DNA of 64,000 bases from JAHEJA01 sp965656445 (GTDB lineage Bacteria; Pseudomonadota; Alphaproteobacteria; Rhodobacterales; Rhodobacteraceae). The DNA lies in contig CBFHKO010000010.1 in assembly GCA_965656445.1 (NCBI GenBank), positions 1 to 64,000 of the forward strand, given 5' to 3'. Position 1 is the first letter of the stretch; each line of letters opens with the position of its first letter. The position numbers and the translations under genes were made by a program. The notes beneath the pieces were generated by a model. That model made no database searches and was not told the origin of the DNA. It saw only the letters and a program-made list of their open reading frames with translations. This document shows, piece after piece, positions 60,517 through 64,000 of this stretch.

Positions 60517-60963
60517 ATGCCCGAAATTTCGATTGGAACTCTTTCAAAGCGCACTGGAATGGCCGTTTCAGCCATTCGATATTATGAAGAAGTTGGCCTC
60601 ATTCACCCGAATAGAACCGCGTCGGGTCAGCGCAGATTTGCGAAATCAGATATTCGCAGCATTGCCTTTGTCATAGCCACGCAACGCTTGGGATTTTCCT
60701 TACCAGAGATTCGCGCACAGCTGGCCCTGTTGCCAAACAATCGCACACCAACTGTTGAGGATTGGTCAGTTCTTTCGCACCATTTTCAAGCCAAAATTAA
60801 TGCCCGCATTCAGGATCTAGAACGATTACGCGATACTTTGGATGGCTGCATTGGATGCGGATGCTTGTCACTGAAGAAATGTGCGCTTTACAATCCAAAT
60901 GACATCGCTGCCAAATCAGGACCGGGGCCACAGTTCCTTTTGGCAAAAAAAGACCCGGGATAA
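60517..60963 (+). CDS. soxR: Redox-sensitive regulator SoxR
   Basis: A 148-residue MerR-family regulator. The N-terminal winged helix is IGTLSKRTGMAVSAIRYYEE; the 2Fe-2S cluster is C-x2-C-x-C-x5-C in CIGCGCLSLKKC (about 110-121). Oxidation of the cluster by redox-cycling compounds turns on target promoters. There is no soxS in the window, as usual outside enterics. Its last codons overlap a minus-strand terminator. Confidence 0.95.
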   Translation: MPEISIGTLSKRTGMAVSAIRYYEEVGLIHPNRTASGQRRFAKSDIRSIAFVIATQRLGFSLPEIRAQLALLPNNRTPTVEDWSVLSHHFQAKINARIQDLERLRDTLDGCIGCGCLSLKKCALYNPNDIAAKSGPGPQFLLAKKDPG

Positions 60964-60972
60964 ACCCGGGCC
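60945..60972 (-). terminator. Terminator of the response regulator gene, inside soxR 3' end
   Basis: On the minus strand CCCGGG-TTTAT-CCCGGG is followed by TC and seven Ts (plus 60945-60951). It lies over the last codons and stop of soxR and about 100 bases past the response-regulator stop. Confidence 0.65.
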
Positions 60973-61073
60973 AGTCCAACAGGGAGGAAGCATATCTTAA
61001 CCCGGATATGCGCGGGGTTCGTATCTTGCGATATATAGACTTTAGCAAATAGTTTGCTTCAAATAAACGTAAC

Positions 61074-61760
61074 TTAAGTATTAAGTTTGTATCCTCCAGA
61101 ATCGGTCAAAATAAGGCGCGCTTGTGACGGATCTGTCTCAATCTTCTGTCTGAGGCGATAAATATGGGTTTCCAACGTGTGCGTGGTCACCCCCGCATTA
61201 TAACCCCAAACCTCATGTAATAAGGTATCGCGTGGAACAACTTTATCAGTCGAACGGTAAAGAAACTTTAAAATATTGGTTTCTTTTTCCGTCAATCGGA
61301 TTTTTTTATCATCCTGTGTCATCAACATTTTGGCGGAGGGCTTAAAAACATATTGCCCCAAAATGAACGTCGCATCCTCGGAATTTTCGTGCTGACGGAG
61401 TTGTGCGCGCACACGGGCCAAGAGAACAGGAAACTTGAACGGCTTGGTCACATAATCATTCGCCCCAGCGTCCAAGCCTAAAATCGTATCTGCATCGCTG
61501 TCGTGACCTGTGAGCATAATGATGGGACACTTGATACCTTGTTTGCGCATTAAGCGGCACAACTCACGTCCATCTGTGTCAGGAAGGCCGACATCTAGAA
61601 TGACGATATCATAGTCATCTGCTTTCGCCGCAGTTAACCCAGTGGCGCCATCTCCGGCTTCTTCTACGCTGAATTCTTCAGTAATGCGAAGTTGTTCGGC
61701 CAGTGCATCGCGCAAATCTTCGTCATCATCTACTAGCAAAATCTTTTTCATATGAGCCAT
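61074..61760 (-). CDS. OmpR/PhoB-type response regulator
   Basis: A 228-residue regulator. The receiver has the acidic pair in LLVDDDEDLRDAL, the phospho-Asp in VILDVGLPDTDG and the lysine in VTKPFKFPVL; the winged helix carries RDTLLHEVWGYNAGVTTHTLE. AGGAGG stands before the first ATG. No histidine kinase is adjacent, so it is an orphan here; the kinase at 13804 is far away. Target genes unknown. Confidence 0.93.
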   Translation of the reverse strand: MAHMKKILLVDDDEDLRDALAEQLRITEEFSVEEAGDGATGLTAAKADDYDIVILDVGLPDTDGRELCRLMRKQGIKCPIIMLTGHDSDADTILGLDAGANDYVTKPFKFPVLLARVRAQLRQHENSEDATFILGQYVFKPSAKMLMTQDDKKIRLTEKETNILKFLYRSTDKVVPRDTLLHEVWGYNAGVTTHTLETHIYRLRQKIETDPSQARLILTDSGGYKLNT

Positions 61761-61828
61761 GACGCCCTCCTGTCTTGAGACTAAGATGAAAGTCTAATGC
61801 GCTCATTTCAAGGGACAGCCACGCCCGT

Positions 61829-61844
61829 TCACACATTCGTGTGA
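61829..61844. repeat. Small hairpin between divergent genes
   Basis: TCACAC-ATTC-GTGTGA, a perfect six-base stem, in the gap between the response regulator and ribA. Could be a regulator site; nothing more can be said. Confidence 0.4.
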
Positions 61845-61925
61845 GTTTTCTATGTATTTGAAACAAACGGCTCAGGAACTGAAACATCAAAGCCGTATTT
61901 CAATTCCTTTTGAAACCTCGTAAAC

Positions 61926-63035
61926 ATGAGAAAACAACCGGATACCTCGATGCATTTTGGGCCAAACATCACTGAACAATTAGGACGCGCGCGGGCTGAT
62001 TTGCGCATGGGCGTGCCTGTGGTGCTGACTGGAACGCCTTCAGTTGTCGTCTTTCCAACAGAAACCCTGACAGAAGATAAATTTCAAAACCTGCTGGCTT
62101 TGGGATCACTGACCTTAGCAATAACCGCGCGTCGCGCCGAGTCATTGAAAACCTTTGTCATGGATGGAGATATCGCGCGTCTTTCTATTCCAAAGGGGCA
62201 GTCATTGTCATGGATCAAGGCTGTTGCCGATCCTTCCCAAGACCTCAACACCCCCCTCAAAGGTCCCTTTCAAGGGGCTTGGGATGGCACCCCTGCCCCC
62301 GCGCGGGCGGCAATCCAGCTTATCAAATCAGCACAGCTCTTACCCGCCGCGATCCTGTGTGAAATCAAAGATGCCTTGGCCTTTGCCGCCACGCACAACT
62401 TGACCACTCTCAGCTATGAGGCGGCTCAGACTCGATTGCAGCAAACAAATATGTTGTCGGACATTGTTTCCGCACGCCTCCCAACAACAGCTGCATCCCA
62501 AGGCCGCTTGCACGTCTTTCGTCCCAACAACGGAAGCGACGAACACTATGCTATGGAAATTGGCCGTCCCAATCGGCGCGACCCTGTGCTGGTTCGATTG
62601 CACTCTGCCTGCTTTACGGGTGATGTCATGGAAAGTTTGAAATGCGACTGTGGACCACAACTTCGTGCGGCATTGTCGGAAATGGGTGCACAGAACAGTG
62701 GCGTATTATTATATTTGAACCAAGAAGGTCGCGGTATCGGCCTAGCAAATAAAATGCGCGCATATTCGCTTCAAGATCAAGGCTATGACACAGTTGAGGC
62801 CAATCACCGACTTGGGTTTGAAGATGATGAACGCGATTTCAGGCTTGGCGCGACGATCCTCAAGGATATGGGCATCGACACCATTCGGCTTTTGACAAAC
62901 AACCCTGCCAAAGTTGCCATGATGGAAAAGCAAGGCATCAAGGTCAGCGAACGTGTGCCGCTCAGTGTCGGGCGAAATACAACAAACGCTGGCTATTTGG
63001 ATACCAAAGCCCGCAAATCGGGGCATGTCCTATAA
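61926..63035 (+). CDS. ribA: GTP cyclohydrolase II with N-terminal extra domain
   Basis: A 369-residue riboflavin-pathway enzyme that opens GTP. The catalytic domain is at about 195-360: RLHSACFTGDVMESLKCDCG with the three zinc cysteines, YLNQEGRGIGLANKMRAY and LTNNPAKV. The first 170 residues are shaped like the DHBP synthase domain of RibBA but lack its acidic and histidine active-site motifs, so that activity is unlikely. The start is uncertain between 61926 and an ATG at 61950. Confidence 0.92.
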   Translation: MRKQPDTSMHFGPNITEQLGRARADLRMGVPVVLTGTPSVVVFPTETLTEDKFQNLLALGSLTLAITARRAESLKTFVMDGDIARLSIPKGQSLSWIKAVADPSQDLNTPLKGPFQGAWDGTPAPARAAIQLIKSAQLLPAAILCEIKDALAFAATHNLTTLSYEAAQTRLQQTNMLSDIVSARLPTTAASQGRLHVFRPNNGSDEHYAMEIGRPNRRDPVLVRLHSACFTGDVMESLKCDCGPQLRAALSEMGAQNSGVLLYLNQEGRGIGLANKMRAYSLQDQGYDTVEANHRLGFEDDERDFRLGATILKDMGIDTIRLLTNNPAKVAMMEKQGIKVSERVPLSVGRNTTNAGYLDTKARKSGHVL

Positions 63036-63556
63036 TGCCTAGCCCCCATGATTTGGTCCTCACCCCGGGGGGTGTTCGATTTTACGGGCGCTATTTTCCC
63101 TGTTCGATCGGTCGCGGCGGCCTAACCGCCACGAAACAAGAAGGGGACGGAGCAACCCCAGTCGGACGACACCAGATTGTCGGGATGTTCTATCGCCCTG
63201 ATCGGCTCATGCCTCCAAACGACTGGGCGACACCGATTTGCCCCACCGATTTGTGGTCCGACGCCCCAGATCAACCCGATTACAACACCCAAGTTCGAGC
63301 GCCCTACCCCCATTCCCATGAATGCCTGCGCCGCTCAGACCCGCTTTATGATCTTATCTTGGTGACAGATTATAACTGGCCCAATGCTGTTGAAAATGCT
63401 GGGTCCGCTATTTTCATCCACCAATGGCGACGCCCACATTATCCGACCGAAGGCTGCATTGCGCTGTCACGGCGTGATCTATGGTACGTTGCCACGCGTA
63501 TGTCCAAGCATACTCGATTGATTATCCCAGCTCATATGTCCTTTGGCCAAAGATAG
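63035..63556 (+). CDS. L,D-transpeptidase (YkuD-type) family protein
   Basis: A 173-residue YkuD-domain protein. The catalytic motif is HQWRRPHYPTEGCIALSRRD with His and Cys in place. TATKQEGDGATPVGRH is the conserved N-terminal loop. No signal peptide is visible, so how it would reach peptidoglycan is open. The start overlaps the ribA stop as TAATG. Confidence 0.87.
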   Translation: MPSPHDLVLTPGGVRFYGRYFPCSIGRGGLTATKQEGDGATPVGRHQIVGMFYRPDRLMPPNDWATPICPTDLWSDAPDQPDYNTQVRAPYPHSHECLRRSDPLYDLILVTDYNWPNAVENAGSAIFIHQWRRPHYPTEGCIALSRRDLWYVATRMSKHTRLIIPAHMSFGQR

Positions 63557-64000
63557 CGGACCCCACACGCACATGTGTCGCACCAAAGCTTATCGCTTTT
63601 TCAAAATCGCCTGACATGCCCATCGACAGCCCTTCCAATCCATTGCGCGCCGCGATTTTTGCCAGCAACGCAAAATGAAGAGAGGCCTCTTCATCGACAG
63701 GAGGGATACACATCAACCCTTTTATTGGTAATTCAAGGGCACGGCACTCTGCCACAAAATCATCTGCGTCTTGGGGAAGGATGCCCGCTTTTTGTGGCTC
63801 TTCGCCTGTGTTCACCTGGACAAATAGATCAGGACAAACGCCTACTTCTTGCGCCAAACGCGCAAATGTCTGCGCAAGCTTGGGCCGATCCAGAGAATGA
63901 ATCACATCGAAAAGCTCAAATGCCTGCCGCGCCTTATTCGTTTGAAGCGGCCCGATGAGGTGAACTGACACATTGGAATAAGTTTGCTTGAAATCAGGCC
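63522..64000 (-). CDS. YggS-family PLP-binding protein (3' part)
   Basis: The gene continues past the right edge; about 159 codons are visible. HLIGPLQTNKARQAFELFDV, VNTGEEPQKAGI, GLMCIPP, GLSMGMSGDFEKAI and HVRVGSAIFG are hallmarks of the PLPHP/YggS family that keeps vitamin B6 balance. The PLP lysine would be in the missing N-terminus. Its 3' end overlaps the convergent L,D-transpeptidase gene by 35 bases. Confidence 0.93.
   Translation of the reverse strand, partial: PDFKQTYSNVSVHLIGPLQTNKARQAFELFDVIHSLDRPKLAQTFARLAQEVGVCPDLFVQVNTGEEPQKAGILPQDADDFVAECRALELPIKGLMCIPPVDEEASLHFALLAKIAARNGLEGLSMGMSGDFEKAISFGATHVRVGSAIFGQRTYELG

Overview
The window reads as chromosomal DNA of a marine Rhodobacterales (Roseobacter-group) alphaproteobacterium of moderate, roughly even GC. 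Supporting this are the run rpoZ, RelA/SpoT homologue, DUF2062, pdxJ, acpS, lepB, rnc, era, DUF1491, recO on one strand; the glcD-glcE-glcF order; the MoxR/DUF58/DUF4159 membrane cluster; the ftsK-lolA pair; a core-2-type glycosyltransferase next to a sulfotransferase; and a repeated intergenic element that I recall from Rhodobacteraceae genomes. No plasmid or prophage backbone, rRNA operon or CRISPR array is visible. The genus cannot be fixed from this sequence.

Region 1 (1-4330) is accessory. An insertion sequence of the IS3/IS481 transposase type enters from the left edge and ends near base 111, cutting a tyrosine integrase gene that has lost its catalytic domain. Next come an HxlR-type regulator (minus) and, divergently, six small genes: a tandem ferredoxin-fold (ABM-like) protein, a MAPEG membrane protein, a cupin, a small DUF3303-like protein, an NTF2-like protein and a single ABM-like protein. 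A near-identical motif sits in front of the first and the fifth gene. The block ends in a repeat-rich stretch, possibly integrase arm sites, against the 3' end of tRNA-Phe. This small cargo island is the least ordinary part of the window and the best candidate for an undescribed system.

Region 2 (4400-13060) is a housekeeping operon on the minus strand covering stringent response, vitamin B6, fatty-acid carrier activation, protein export, ribosome maturation and recombination repair; folK lies just upstream. Region 3 (13200-21400) holds a NYN nuclease-like gene, a hybrid histidine kinase with a degenerate extra receiver, the run ispH-DUF3429-methyltransferase-rnhA-TRIC channel, then dapB, rbfA and a small heat-shock protein. 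Region 4 (21500-34325) has a secreted trypsin-like protease, the glycolate oxidase genes, and the MoxR/DUF58/DUF4159 operon. Region 5 (34338-44880) has polA, an ABC ATPase without a visible permease, a HIT protein, the glycosyltransferase and sulfotransferase pair, nth with an adenosine kinase, an OmpA lipoprotein and a free-methionine sulfoxide reductase.

Region 6 (44816-64000) has a thiolase, a STAS/ATPase partner-switching pair, gamma-glutamyltransferase behind a long inverted repeat, hspQ, a lytic transglycosylase lipoprotein, lolA-ftsK-aminotransferase, an amidase divergent from a ubiquinone-type hydroxylase, Trm112/Lon-N/thioredoxin genes, xth, a glyoxalase-fold gene facing soxR across an almost E. 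coli-like SoxR box, a response regulator, ribA, an L,D-transpeptidase and the 3' part of a YggS gene that runs off the right edge. Genes are tightly packed, with many ATGA and TAATG overlaps; no gene-free stretch exceeds 300 bases.
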